The notes: generated from the sequence alone by a model not told the origin. 64,000 nt of DNA from CAMPKL01 sp963805925 (GCA_963805925.1 CAWDWB010000003.1:1-64000); one strand, 5' to 3'. Counted from the stretch's first letter, positions 46,045-55,733 are shown. A program made the numbers and translations.

Positions 46045-48096
46045 CTACTTGGCCACGTCCGTCAGCTTTTCTTGGAGCTTTTCGATCTCCGCTGGATCCT
46101 GGTCCGCCTTGGGAGTGCGCCGCCACTCCTCCAGGCTCTGACGCCAGTGGTCAGCCGCCTTCTGAACGTCGCCCAGTTTCTGGTAGACGTCTCCTAGGTG
46201 GGTGAGGACAACGGGATCCCTTCCGTAGCGCTCCAGCGAGCGGAGTAACTGCCGCTCAGCGAGATCGAACTTCTCTTGCCGATAGTAGACCCAGCCGAGA
46301 CTATCCAGGTAGGCGCCGTTGTCGGGCTCTAGGTCGAGCGCGCGCTGGATCATATCGTGCGCCTCGTCCAACTTGATCCCTTGATCGGCCAACATATAGC
46401 CCAGGTAATTGAGTGCCCCCGCATTATCCGGATCCAATTCCAACAGCTGCCGAAAAACCTTCTCGGACTCGTCAAATTTCTTGAAGCGCTCCAGGACCGA
46501 GGCCTTCGAGAACAAAATCGGAATCTTCTGATCGGGGGCAAGCTTTTCGGCTTCCTCGATCGCGGCTAGAGCTTTGTCGAGGTCCTTCCCCTTCTCCCAG
46601 AGCTGAGCCAAAGATAAGTACAAGTCGGCGTCAGACTCGTCGCCGGACATCAAACCCTCGACGATCTCAGCAGCCTCGGCGGCATGGCCAGTCTCAGCCA
46701 GGATCGTCGCCCGCTGCATCTTCAGCCCATCGTTCTCGGGATACTCGCGGACGGCGTTCGTGGCTTCTTCCAGCGCTTTCTCGGAATTCTTCTCGGCGCG
46801 ATACGTATCGATCGTCAGCGCACGGCTCTGCGGGGCAAAGTTAGGGTCCAGCTCGGCCATCTCGGCGTAGACGCCGCGGGCCGCATCAAAATCCTCTCGC
46901 TGTCTCTCAATCGAAGCAAGGTGCCCAAGAAACCGTATACGGTTGGCCAGGTCGGCAGGGTCGTAGCTTTCTTGTTTGGTGTCGTCCAGAATCTGCCGCA
47001 TGCCTTCCGCGGCCTCATCGAAGCGCAGTTCGGCCTCGAGCAGCAGGACGACATTGTATTTGACGTCGAGATTCTCAGGATCGAGCCGCTGAGCTTCTTG
47101 GATGTGGCTCCAAGCCTGCTCAAAGCGTCGATCCTCAGTGTCGATTTGGGCCAGTCGCAGTTGGTGAACCGCGTTGCGCGGCTGGATCTCGGCTAGACGT
47201 TCGTACTGTTCGCGGGCCTTCGCGTAGTCGCCCGCACGAAGCAGGCTGTCTGCGTACATTCCGCGGTATGCGATCTGATTGCCGCCGTTCGACCCCGCGT
47301 CTTCCATCAGCTGACGATAGATCTCCGCGGCGTCATCAAATCGTCGGACATCTTCGTAAGCCCGTGCGAGCGGTTCCAGATAGCGGCGGTTACCGCCTTC
47401 GGACTTGACCACCTGCTCCAGAGCCGCGATTGCCTTTTCCGTCTCGCCTGAGGCGACATAGATCCGCGCCAAGCCAGCAAGGGCTTGCGGATCGGCAGGC
47501 GCAATCTCCAATGCATGAAGAAAATGCTTTTCGGCCGCTGCGGCATCGCCCATGTCCAGCTTCAGTCCTCCAATGGCTTGGAGGGTCTCCAGGTCGTCGG
47601 GCTCGATCGCTAATGCCTTCTCGAACTCCGCGATGGCGTTGGTAGCGGATTCGCGATTGAAGCCGCCGCGACGGTCATACGCGTAACCCTGGTAGATCTG
47701 GCCCAGCAGCCGGTGCACTTCCGCATCATGCGGGCTTCTAGCTGCCACCTCGTTGGCTAGTTTGACCGCGTCCTCGATCCGATTCGCGCTGGCATACAGC
47801 TGAATCAACTCTTGAGGAATGTAGTTCGAGGTGGGATCGGCGGCCATCGCCGCCTGGTATTCGGTGATCGCCTGATCCACATATTCTTGGCGGGCGTACT
47901 GCATCGCCAACCTGTGATACAGGTGGCCGACCGCGAAGTGGTAGTAGGCCTCTTCCTTGTCAACCGGCTGCGCCCCGGCGGGCTGCTGCGCGAACAAGGG
48001 AGTAGTCGAGAGGACACAGACCGCGCAGGCTAAGGCGAACTTCAAAATGGTTGGTGACTTGGCTACTCGCTCCACAGACTTCTCCCGGTGCAGCAA
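46045..48096 (-). CDS. Secreted tetratricopeptide-repeat protein
   Basis: A 683-residue protein with a signal peptide (KFALACAVCVLSTTPLFAQ) followed by about 16-18 TPR units. Typical ones are NAIAEFEKALAIEPDDLETLQAIGGL, EKAIAALEQVVK and KFDESEKVFRQLLELDPDNAGALNYLGYML in parts. The end region (LERYGRDPVVLTHLGDVYQKLGDVQKAADHW) is the usual terminal repeat of such proteins. It should act as a periplasmic or outer-membrane scaffold; partners unknown. The annotated start is TTG, 83 bases from the acyltransferase on the same strand. Confidence 0.88.
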   Translation of the reverse strand: MLHREKSVERVAKSPTILKFALACAVCVLSTTPLFAQQPAGAQPVDKEEAYYHFAVGHLYHRLAMQYARQEYVDQAITEYQAAMAADPTSNYIPQELIQLYASANRIEDAVKLANEVAARSPHDAEVHRLLGQIYQGYAYDRRGGFNRESATNAIAEFEKALAIEPDDLETLQAIGGLKLDMGDAAAAEKHFLHALEIAPADPQALAGLARIYVASGETEKAIAALEQVVKSEGGNRRYLEPLARAYEDVRRFDDAAEIYRQLMEDAGSNGGNQIAYRGMYADSLLRAGDYAKAREQYERLAEIQPRNAVHQLRLAQIDTEDRRFEQAWSHIQEAQRLDPENLDVKYNVVLLLEAELRFDEAAEGMRQILDDTKQESYDPADLANRIRFLGHLASIERQREDFDAARGVYAEMAELDPNFAPQSRALTIDTYRAEKNSEKALEEATNAVREYPENDGLKMQRATILAETGHAAEAAEIVEGLMSGDESDADLYLSLAQLWEKGKDLDKALAAIEEAEKLAPDQKIPILFSKASVLERFKKFDESEKVFRQLLELDPDNAGALNYLGYMLADQGIKLDEAHDMIQRALDLEPDNGAYLDSLGWVYYRQEKFDLAERQLLRSLERYGRDPVVLTHLGDVYQKLGDVQKAADHWRQSLEEWRRTPKADQDPAEIEKLQEKLTDVAK

Positions 48097-48168
48097 TTCG
48101 GTTACGGATCTAACTGCCGTCAGTATAGCTTCGCCGATAAAAGAGTGTCTGTAAAGCGTCGGAAACCC

Positions 48169-49086
48169 TTAGTACACAGCGGGTTGGCCATCGGGCTGCC
48201 GCTTCCAGCGTCGATGAATCCACAGCCACTGGCCGGGATTCTCCCGGATCGCCCGTTCAATCGCCGCTTGGCAGCGCTGCGTATTCTCAATCAGATCGGC
48301 TTCACGATCCGCCGAGTCGACCATCGTGACCGCTGGGTAGAACTTCAAAGCGTATCTCCGTTCCGCTTCATTCCATACGGCAAACCCCGGCACTACAGCG
48401 GCGCCCGTGCGGGCGGCGATTTGTGCTACTCCCTTGGTAGCGCTCGCCTTACGGCCAAAAAAGTCCACGAAGACTCCTTCTGAACCTCCCGCATTTTGGT
48501 CGGCGAGGATACCCACGGCGCCGTTGTTTCGCAAAACGGCCAATACCTCTCTTGCCGAGTTCTTCTTGCGGATCGTGCGATTGCCGAACAACCGTCGCCG
48601 GGCGTCGATTAGGCGATCCAAGAACGGGTTGTCCAGGGGTCTGACCATCAACCACATCGGATGTCCGTACAGGGCGTGAGCGGCGGCGCTCAGTTCCCAA
48701 GCACCCAGATGAGCAGTGAGGAAAATCACGCCGCGTCCTTGGGCCATCGCTTTCTCGTAGTGTTCGAACCCGTCGTAGCGGATGCACTTGGAGATGTTCC
48801 CGGACGTCAATCGCGGCAGCCGAGAAAGTGCGAGCAAGTTGGCGCCGAGATTTCTGTAGCAATCGCGAACAGCTTTCATCCGCCGTTCGGCGCTCCACTC
48901 CGGGAACGCCATAGCCAGATTCGTTTGGGCCGTCCGTCGCCAGCGAGGCGTCAGTAGCCGCGCCGAGTCAAAAGTAGCGGCTGCGAGTCCTCTTGCCAGC
49001 GGCAAAGGCGCCCAGCGCAGAAACTGGACCATGAGCCAAGCCGGAGCGAACTCGGCCGCGTTGCGCAATGTGCTGCGACGAGCCAC
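48169..49086 (-). CDS. Lysophospholipid/lipid A acyltransferase family protein (LpxL/HtrB-like)
   Basis: The 305-residue protein has the acyltransferase signature GVIFLTAHLGAWELSAAA (HxxxxE motif), then VRPLDNPFLDRLIDARR and GILADQNAGGSEGVFVDFFGR, and ends with NPGQWLWIHRRWKRQP. This is the LpxL/HtrB family that adds secondary acyl chains to lipid A at the inner membrane. Start is GTG. It is transcribed away from purA, the two sharing the 199-base gap at 49087-49285, and is followed on its own strand by the TPR gene. Confidence 0.88.
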   Translation of the reverse strand: MARRSTLRNAAEFAPAWLMVQFLRWAPLPLARGLAAATFDSARLLTPRWRRTAQTNLAMAFPEWSAERRMKAVRDCYRNLGANLLALSRLPRLTSGNISKCIRYDGFEHYEKAMAQGRGVIFLTAHLGAWELSAAAHALYGHPMWLMVRPLDNPFLDRLIDARRRLFGNRTIRKKNSAREVLAVLRNNGAVGILADQNAGGSEGVFVDFFGRKASATKGVAQIAARTGAAVVPGFAVWNEAERRYALKFYPAVTMVDSADREADLIENTQRCQAAIERAIRENPGQWLWIHRRWKRQPDGQPAVY

Positions 49087-49220
49087 CGTTGCACCAAAGA
49101 TACCGAACCAGCGAGCGGATTATCTTCGCCTGGCGTTCTCCCTGCGGTTCGAGTGCCCCACTAGCAGGCAAAAGCGGGTATTATCGGAAGGGACAGTTCA
49201 CTTCCTCCGCCAGGTTTTTG

Positions 49221-49242
49221 AGGGCCCTTCAGGGCTCTTTTT
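49221..49242 (+). terminator. Hairpin plus T-run in the purA leader (candidate attenuator)
   Basis: AGGGCCC (49221-49227) pairs with GGGCTCT (49232-49238) across TTCA with one G-T pair, then a T-run to 49242. It lies 44 bases before the purA start. An earlier hairpin GGAAG...CTTCC (about 49187-49208) and a TATTAT element (49180-49185) precede it. There is no gene upstream on this strand that needs a terminator here. Confidence 0.5.
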
Positions 49243-49285
49243 CACGGCACATCAACAGTTTCTTGGGGAAGAACAGAGGATTCTT

Positions 49286-50587
49286 ATGGCCAATATTGCG
49301 GTGTTGGGCGCCCAGTGGGGCGACGAAGGAAAGGGCAAAATCGTCGATTTGATCGCAGATCGATTCGACGTCGTCGCGCGCTCTACGGGAGGCCACAACG
49401 CGGGCCACACGGTCAAGGTCGGTGATCAGAAGTTCATCCTGTCGTTGATTCCCACCGGTATCCTCCGCGGCAAGCAGGGCATTATCGGCAACGGCTTGGT
49501 CGTCGACCCCGCCGCGCTGCTGAAAGAGATCAAGACGCTCGAAGGGTTGGGGATCACCGTCAAGGGAAATCTCTTTATCAGCCACCGCGCACACGTCATC
49601 TTCCCCTACCACCGCATGATGGAACGGGCCTCCGAGGACACGCCGGGCAAAGTCAAGATCGGAACCACGTCGCGCGGCATCGGCCCTTGCTACGAAGACA
49701 AGATCGGCCGCCGCGGCATCCGTTTTGCCGAACTGCTCGACACTGCGGGTTTCCCCGACCGTTTTCGAGCGGCCGCAGAAGAAAAGAACATCATCGCGAC
49801 GGCGCTGAACATTCACGAGCCTTGGGACATCGAGGCGATCCTTAAGGAATACCAGGGTTACGCCGAGCAACTCCGTCCTTACATCACTGACACGATCTAT
49901 CTGGTCAATCAACTGATCCATCAAGGCGAGAAGGTCCTATTTGAAGGCGCTCAGGGAACGATGCTCGACATCGACCACGGCACCTACCCGTACCTGACGT
50001 CCTCGAACGCGACCGTCGGCGGAGTTTGCACGGGACTGGGCGTTTCGCCCATGCTCATCGACGGCGTTGTCGGCATCGCCAAGGCCTATGCAACTAGGGT
50101 CGGCGGCGGCCCCTTCGCAACCGAACTGCTTGGCGACGCGGGCGATGCCCTGCGCAAGGCCGGCAATGAGTTCGGAACCGTCACGGGACGACCGCGCCGC
50201 TGCGGCTGGTTTGACCTGCCGCTAATGAACTACGCCCACACCGTCAACCACCTGACGTCCCTGGTCATCACCAAGCTGGACGTCCTTGACTACCTGGAAA
50301 CGATTCCCGTTTGCGTGGCTTACAAGTACAAGGGCGAGAAGCTGGACTTCATGCCTGCATTGCCGGAAGTCTACGAGGCAGTCGAGCCGGTGTACGAAGA
50401 GCGGCCAGGTTGGCATTGCTCCACGGCCGGAATCAAGGAATACGACCAGCTGCCGCAGGCCGCCAAGGACTATATCGCCTATCTGGAAGGCCAACTGGAA
50501 GTCGAGATCGGTTGCATTTCCACCGGTCCCGAGCGGGACGAGACGGTCATCCGTCCCGGATCGAAGTTCGCCAGTTTCTTGGCTTAG
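49286..50587 (+). CDS. purA: Adenylosuccinate synthetase
   Basis: The 433-residue enzyme shows all PurA motifs: VLGAQWGDEGKGKIVD with the catalytic Asp, STGGHNAGHTV (catalytic His), GTTSRGIGPCYEDKIGRRGIR in parts, LFEGAQGTMLDIDHGTYPYLTSS and GRPRRCGWFD. It makes adenylosuccinate from IMP, aspartate and GTP, the first committed step to AMP. The frame is open well upstream, but the ATG at 49286 has an AGAGGA ribosome site and begins the conserved sequence. The leader contains a hairpin followed by a T-run. moeA follows 36 bases downstream. Confidence 0.97.
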   Translation: MANIAVLGAQWGDEGKGKIVDLIADRFDVVARSTGGHNAGHTVKVGDQKFILSLIPTGILRGKQGIIGNGLVVDPAALLKEIKTLEGLGITVKGNLFISHRAHVIFPYHRMMERASEDTPGKVKIGTTSRGIGPCYEDKIGRRGIRFAELLDTAGFPDRFRAAAEEKNIIATALNIHEPWDIEAILKEYQGYAEQLRPYITDTIYLVNQLIHQGEKVLFEGAQGTMLDIDHGTYPYLTSSNATVGGVCTGLGVSPMLIDGVVGIAKAYATRVGGGPFATELLGDAGDALRKAGNEFGTVTGRPRRCGWFDLPLMNYAHTVNHLTSLVITKLDVLDYLETIPVCVAYKYKGEKLDFMPALPEVYEAVEPVYEERPGWHCSTAGIKEYDQLPQAAKDYIAYLEGQLEVEIGCISTGPERDETVIRPGSKFASFLA

Positions 50588-50623
50588 GCAAGGCTGCTAG
50601 AGTAGCGGCCAGACTGGTTTGCC

Positions 50624-51835
50624 ATGGATGCGCTTTCGTTTGAACAAGCCCGCGCCGTCATCGCCTCCCAGGTCCCGCTGTTCCCAGCTGCGGCTGATCT
50701 GATCGAAGCGATTCCCTTGGAACTCGCGGCTGGCCGAATCCTCGCCGAGGACATCGTCGCCGATCGCGACTATCCCCCGTTTAGACGCTCCGCTCGTGAC
50801 GGATTCGCCGTGCGGTCGGCAGATATTGCAACTGTGCCGGCACGGCTGCGAGTGATCGGGGAGACTCGCGCAGGCGAACCCTCACGTTATCGAGTCAATC
50901 CCGGTGAGGCTGTCGAGATCATGACCGGCGCTCCCGGGCCGGAAGGCGCCGACTGCGTCGTGATGGTGGAATACACCAGTCGCGAAGGCGACGCTGTCGT
51001 CATCGAACAGAGTTTGCCTTCAGGCAAAAACTTCGTCGCCCAAGGCAGCGAGTCGCCCGCCAGGGCTAGCGTGCTTCGCTGCGGCAGCCGACTCGAATTC
51101 TCACAGATCGCCCTGTTGGCAGCGGTGGGCAAGTCCACCGTCTCAGTTTTTCGCCAGCCCCGTGTGGCGATTCTCTCCACCGGAGACGAAGTCGTCGATA
51201 TCGAACAGACTCCCGAGTCCTATCAGATCAGGAACTCCAATGCGTATTCGCTGGCCGCCCAAGTGTGGAGGCGCGGCGGCATCCCGGAGATTCTGCCGAT
51301 CGCGCCGGACCGTCTCGACGAAACCCGCAACTTGATCGAGATCGGTCTGGAGTCTGACATGCTGCTGCTCTCGGGCGGCGTGTCGATGGGCAAGTACGAC
51401 TTGGTGGAAGAGGTCTTCGCCGACCTCGGAGCCGAGCTATTTTTCACGCAGGTCTTGATCCAACCCGGTAAGCCGCTGGTCTTCGGACGCGCCGCAGGTA
51501 AGCCCTTCTTCGGCCTTCCGGGAAACCCCATCTCCACCATGGTCACCTTCGAGATCTTCGCTAGCCTCGCGCTCGCCCGACTCGCCGGGCTAACCGATAC
51601 CTCCCTGCCCTTCACCGAGGCCGTGCTCGCCGAAGATTTTCGCCACAACCCTTCTCTGACCCGGTTTTTGCCGGCTCGTTTAGAAGGAGAATACGGGCAG
51701 TCGCGGGTATCTCCGGTAAAATGGCAGGGGTCGGGCGATTTGGCGTCCATCGCGAAGGCAAACTGCTTCCTCGTAGCAGGCGCGGATCGTGAGTCTTGGA
51801 ACGCCGGTGAAAGAATCGCCGTATTGCCGCTTTAG
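50624..51835 (+). CDS. moeA: Molybdopterin molybdenumtransferase MoeA
   Basis: The 403-residue protein has the MoeA domains: the N-terminal part DRDYPPFRRSARDGFAVRSAD, then GAPGPEGADCVVMVEYT. The catalytic MogA-like domain follows with VAILSTGDEVV, YQIRNSNAYSLAAQV, LLLSGGVSMGKYD, and PGKPLVFGRAAGKPFFGLPGNPIS in parts. A C-terminal small domain follows. It inserts molybdate into adenylated molybdopterin. moaC begins 4 bases downstream, so both belong to one cofactor operon; the other moa/mog genes are elsewhere. Confidence 0.95.
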   Translation: MDALSFEQARAVIASQVPLFPAAADLIEAIPLELAAGRILAEDIVADRDYPPFRRSARDGFAVRSADIATVPARLRVIGETRAGEPSRYRVNPGEAVEIMTGAPGPEGADCVVMVEYTSREGDAVVIEQSLPSGKNFVAQGSESPARASVLRCGSRLEFSQIALLAAVGKSTVSVFRQPRVAILSTGDEVVDIEQTPESYQIRNSNAYSLAAQVWRRGGIPEILPIAPDRLDETRNLIEIGLESDMLLLSGGVSMGKYDLVEEVFADLGAELFFTQVLIQPGKPLVFGRAAGKPFFGLPGNPISTMVTFEIFASLALARLAGLTDTSLPFTEAVLAEDFRHNPSLTRFLPARLEGEYGQSRVSPVKWQGSGDLASIAKANCFLVAGADRESWNAGERIAVLPL

Positions 51836-51839
51836 AGTC

Positions 51840-52328
51840 GTGCCCAAACTTTCTCACTACGACGAAACCGGTTCCGTCCGCATGGTCGATGTGGGTGACA
51901 AAGTCGCAACAAGACGAACCGCTCGGGCGCACGCATTCGTAAAGATGAGTAGGAGCGTTCTGCAGCAGCTGCCGCAGAATCCGAAAGGCAACCCACTAGA
52001 GATCGCCCGCATCGCCGGGATTCAAGGGGCCAAGAAGACCTCTGAACTCATACCGCTTTGTCATCCCCTGGCGTTAACTCAGGCGGACGTGCAGATCGAG
52101 TTAACTTCGGAGGGCGCCGAGATCATTTCTTCGGCGTCGACGACCTCGCAGACTGGCGTTGAGATGGAAGCTTTGACCGCCGCCGCCACCGCCGCGCTGA
52201 CGATCTACGACATGTGCAAGGCGTTGGATAAATCCATAGAGATCACCGGTATCTACCTATTAGAGAAGACCGGCGGCAAGAGCGGAGACTACGTCCGTAA
52301 CAACGAGCGCGGCGAAGGCGTCGAATAG
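51840..52328 (+). CDS. moaC: Cyclic pyranopterin monophosphate synthase MoaC
   Basis: The 162-residue protein matches MoaC from its first residues: KLSHYDETGSVRMVDVGDK, RTARAHAFVKMS, IAGIQGAKKTSELIPLCHPLALT, TSQTGVEMEALTAAATAALTIYDMCKALD in parts and EKTGGKSGDY. It performs the second step of molybdenum-cofactor synthesis after MoaA. The frame opens at 51789 inside moeA, but the GTG at 51840 starts exactly where the family does and lies 4 bases after moeA. The next gene begins within 15 bases. Confidence 0.95.
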   Translation: MPKLSHYDETGSVRMVDVGDKVATRRTARAHAFVKMSRSVLQQLPQNPKGNPLEIARIAGIQGAKKTSELIPLCHPLALTQADVQIELTSEGAEIISSASTTSQTGVEMEALTAAATAALTIYDMCKALDKSIEITGIYLLEKTGGKSGDYVRNNERGEGVE

Positions 52329-52341
52329 AGTGAGGCCTCGA

Positions 52342-53493
52342 ATGAGCAAGTACCTGATTCACCTGGCGTTGGCCGCAGTTGTGACCTTGGGGCTGAGCCC
52401 CGTAGCCCAGCCCCAAGCGTTCGACCCGGACGAAGCTCTCACGCAGCCCATCCGCACGGTCGAAGACCCTGAACTGATCACCTTTTCGACCGACGTTCAA
52501 CTCGTCAGCGTGCCCGTAGTCGTTCAGGGCAAAAAAGGCCAGTACGTCAACGGGTTGGAGAAGAGCGATTTCTTGCTCTTCGATAACGATGCGCAGCAGA
52601 AAATTTTGGAGTTCGACGTTAGCTTTCAGCCCATCTCAATGGTCATTTGCGTCCAGTCGAGCGATCGTCTCGCGGACGATATGTTGGACCAGGTAAGGAA
52701 GACGGCCTATCTGTTCACGCAGCAAGTACTCGGCGAGTTCGGAGAAGCGGCGGTCATCGGCTTCGACAGTCGCGTGAAGGTCATCAGCGAATTCTCCAGC
52801 GATACCAAAGTGATCGAAAAGGCGCTCGACTCCATTCGTACGGGCGCTTCCGGCATTCGCGTCAGCGACGCGGTTTACGAAGGCATCCGCATGCTGCGCC
52901 GCAAGCCCGAAAATCACAAGCGTGTGATCGTGGTGATCGCCGAGGGCCAAGACAACGGCAGCTCGATCGGTTTGGGTGAAACTCTGCGGACCGCGCAGCT
53001 CTCCGGCATCCAGATATACCCCATCTATCTTTCGACGCTGAAGTCGCGACTGAAGCAACCGCCCATGCCCAAAGGATCGCCCTACCCCCCAGGCATCGAT
53101 CCCATCGGCGCGGCCCCGGGCCAAGTCTTCACGCCAACCACTCAGCAGCAGAGCAATTACGTCGTCACTCCCAACGTATTGCCTCTGGTCGTCGATTTGG
53201 TGATCGGCGTCAAGAACCTCATTTTTAAAGATGCGCTGGAGATTCTCGCGGTAGGCACGGGAGGCGACACCTACAAACCCATCACGTCGGAGGGCCTGCA
53301 AAAGGCCATCACCGACATTGGGGAAGACCTTCACAGCCAATACTTGTTAACCTACGCGCCGAACAATCTCAACAGCAGCGGTATCTTCCATGAGATTCGT
53401 GTACAAGTACCCTACGACGGCGCAACTGTTCGCGCCCGCCCCGGATACTTCTTTGGCCCTCGCCCCGTTTCCGACGGCGATCCAGCCCCCTAA
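52342..53493 (+). CDS. Secreted VWFA-related protein of the Acidobacteria type
   Basis: The protein has a signal peptide, then the sequence VQLVSVPVVVQGKKGQYVNGLEKSDFLLFDN in parts and a VWA fold. This arrangement is the VWFA-related domain family common in Acidobacteria. The metal-site motif that should read DxSxS is CVQSSDR (about residue 103), so the first aspartate is lost and metal binding is doubtful. A low-complexity Pro-rich insert (QPPMPKGSPYPPGIDP) precedes the last third. ATG 52342 has a GAGG site six bases upstream and is preferred over GTG 52330. Function unknown; secretion and protein binding are likely. Confidence 0.87.
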   Translation: MSKYLIHLALAAVVTLGLSPVAQPQAFDPDEALTQPIRTVEDPELITFSTDVQLVSVPVVVQGKKGQYVNGLEKSDFLLFDNDAQQKILEFDVSFQPISMVICVQSSDRLADDMLDQVRKTAYLFTQQVLGEFGEAAVIGFDSRVKVISEFSSDTKVIEKALDSIRTGASGIRVSDAVYEGIRMLRRKPENHKRVIVVIAEGQDNGSSIGLGETLRTAQLSGIQIYPIYLSTLKSRLKQPPMPKGSPYPPGIDPIGAAPGQVFTPTTQQQSNYVVTPNVLPLVVDLVIGVKNLIFKDALEILAVGTGGDTYKPITSEGLQKAITDIGEDLHSQYLLTYAPNNLNSSGIFHEIRVQVPYDGATVRARPGYFFGPRPVSDGDPAP

Positions 53494-53504
53494 CCGAGAC
53501 AAAC

Positions 53505-55733
53505 ATGCCTGACTCTAGACTCGCGGACGAGGCCCGTAAGGGCTTTGCCGACATCGCTATCGATGACGCCCTCAAGCAAGCCGCATTAAAGCATCTGGAA
53601 GACTGGCTGGCGACCGATAAGTTCGCTGGCCTGCTCGCTCCGAGCGACTATGTGCCGCTCGTTGAATGGATGGTCCGCGAAAAGAAGTTCGACTTCTTAC
53701 TGGACGGTTTTTACCAAGTCATTCCGTTTGGCACCGGCGGTCGCCGAGGGCCGGTCGGCATAGGGCCGAATCGGATCAACCCCTACACCATCGCGTCTTC
53801 CGTTCAGGGCCATGTCGAATATCTTCGTCGTAAGCTCGGGGCAAACTCCGACTTAAAGGTTGTCGTGGCCTACGACGTCCGCGAGTTCCAGGACCTTCGC
53901 GGCGCTTATCCAAAGGAAGTTCCCAACCCCCTCCTCGGACTGACATCGAAGGACCTGGCGCAAATCGCCGCGTCGGTTTACTGCGCTGCCGGCGTCACGG
54001 TCTACATGCTGCCCGACGAGCCTGCGGATTTCATCTCCACGCCGGAACTCTCGTTCCTCATTCGTCGTTATAAGGCGCAAGGCGGCCTCAACGTCTCCGC
54101 CTCACACAATCACCCGGACGACAACGGCGGCAAGTTCTACAACGACCAAGGCGGCCAAGAGATTCCGCCGGACGACGAGCAAATGGTCAACATCGTCGAG
54201 ACCATCACCGACGTCACCAGCATTCCCTACGCCGATGCTCGCTCCAAGGGCCTCATCGAAGACATCACCGCCGCCGACCGCCAAGCTTATATTGATCTCA
54301 ATTTGGCGCTGCGCATGAAGTCCGAGGCAGGTCCGGCGAAGATCGTCTTTACCAATCTGCACGGCACCGGCATCAATACGGTCGGACGTTGCTTGCAGGA
54401 AATGGGCTTCCAACTCGGCAAGCAGTATTTTGAAGTTCCCGCGCAACGGGATTACCGCGGCGACTTCGCCAACGTAATGTTCCGCTGCCCCAATCCCGAG
54501 GTTCCCCAATCGCTCGACCTCGCCATCAAGCGCGCCGGCGAAGTTGGGGCCGATCTGGTTCTGGCAACGGACCCGGACGCTGACCGCCTGGGCGGCTCCT
54601 CGAAGAACGGCGACCACTTCGAGTTCCTCAACGGCAACGAATTCGCCGTCGTGATCACCCGTTATCGCCTGGAGAAATTGCGTGAGGCCGGCAAGCTCCC
54701 GGCCAAGCCGCTGGTCATCAAGACCCAAGTCACAACAGAACTCATTACCCGTATCACCGAGGCCTATGGAGGCATCGTCATCGGCGATCTGCTTGTCGGC
54801 TTCAAGTACATTGGGAATATCCTCAAACACCTGGAGCAGACAGGCCACTTCGGCGACGTCGAGGCCTCGCTCAGCGACTTCATCCTCGGCACCGAAGAGA
54901 GTCACGGCCTGCTGGTGACTCCTGAGATCCGAGATAAAGACGCAGCCGGGGCATCGGTTGTGTTGGCCGAGATGGCCTCGGACTTGGCCGCGGAAGGCCG
55001 TACCGTGTTCGACTATCTGATCGACACCTACAAGCAGTACGGCTACCACCGGAACTTCCTACGCTCCACGATCATGCAGGGCGCAGCGGGCTCGGCGGCG
55101 ATCCAGAAGATCCAGCGGCTGCTGCGCGAGAATCCTCCGGAGACCGTTGGCGGACGCAAGGTTCTCTCCGTGACGGACTACTGGAATGAGGATCAGTTCG
55201 GGCCGTTCGTCAGCAATACCGACCGATTCGGACGCAACCTGATGACGTATCACCTCGAAGGCGGCATCAAGGCCACGATCCGGCCATCCGGCACCGAGCC
55301 GAAGAACAAGATCTACATCGAGAAGGCTTCCGACCCTGTCGGCGCGGACGCTTCCGATGCGGTCTTCCAAGCCGCCCGAGACAAGGTCGACCGCGAGGTC
55401 CTAGATTTCTCAAACGCCTTCTTGAAGACCATGTTGGCGATGGTCAACATCCATCTGCCGGCGTATGCGTTGGAGATATCGGATCTGGTCTCGATCAACA
55501 GCAAGCAGCACTTTGCCGAGGAATTCACGCCCGGCCTGGAAAAGCTAGCTGCCGGAGCAGGTTCGGACGAAGAGCTAAACGCCTGGATTGACTCCCAATT
55601 GAAGAGTTACGGCCCCGACGCGCGGCTCTTGATCGGTTCGGCCTTCGACTCTTACCTGGCCCAAGCGCGCAGTGAAGGCCGGGTCCCCGAAGCGGCCCTG
55701 GCGCGCGCGGCGCGCGTCTTCCGTCAAGGTTGA
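53505..55733 (+). CDS. Phosphoglucomutase/phosphomannomutase-family protein, long form
   Basis: The 742-residue protein has the alpha-D-phosphohexomutase motifs: GTGGRRG near residue 77, the phosphoserine loop NVSASHNHPDDNGGKFYN (about 200), the metal loop DPDADRLGGS (about 355), EESHG (about 465) and the phosphate loop RPSGTEPKNKIYIE (about 588). Usual members have 450-620 residues; this one has an N-terminal extension and a roughly 130-residue helical C-terminal tail after the last domain. It interconverts glucose-1- and glucose-6-phosphate. It stands 11 bases after the VWFA-like gene. Confidence 0.9.
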   Translation: MPDSRLADEARKGFADIAIDDALKQAALKHLEDWLATDKFAGLLAPSDYVPLVEWMVREKKFDFLLDGFYQVIPFGTGGRRGPVGIGPNRINPYTIASSVQGHVEYLRRKLGANSDLKVVVAYDVREFQDLRGAYPKEVPNPLLGLTSKDLAQIAASVYCAAGVTVYMLPDEPADFISTPELSFLIRRYKAQGGLNVSASHNHPDDNGGKFYNDQGGQEIPPDDEQMVNIVETITDVTSIPYADARSKGLIEDITAADRQAYIDLNLALRMKSEAGPAKIVFTNLHGTGINTVGRCLQEMGFQLGKQYFEVPAQRDYRGDFANVMFRCPNPEVPQSLDLAIKRAGEVGADLVLATDPDADRLGGSSKNGDHFEFLNGNEFAVVITRYRLEKLREAGKLPAKPLVIKTQVTTELITRITEAYGGIVIGDLLVGFKYIGNILKHLEQTGHFGDVEASLSDFILGTEESHGLLVTPEIRDKDAAGASVVLAEMASDLAAEGRTVFDYLIDTYKQYGYHRNFLRSTIMQGAAGSAAIQKIQRLLRENPPETVGGRKVLSVTDYWNEDQFGPFVSNTDRFGRNLMTYHLEGGIKATIRPSGTEPKNKIYIEKASDPVGADASDAVFQAARDKVDREVLDFSNAFLKTMLAMVNIHLPAYALEISDLVSINSKQHFAEEFTPGLEKLAAGAGSDEELNAWIDSQLKSYGPDARLLIGSAFDSYLAQARSEGRVPEAALARAARVFRQG

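Noticed and set aside
54102..55049. 315-codon minus-strand frame opposite the phosphoglucomutase
   Set aside because: The sequence shows no recognisable domain and lies within a well-supported enzyme gene.
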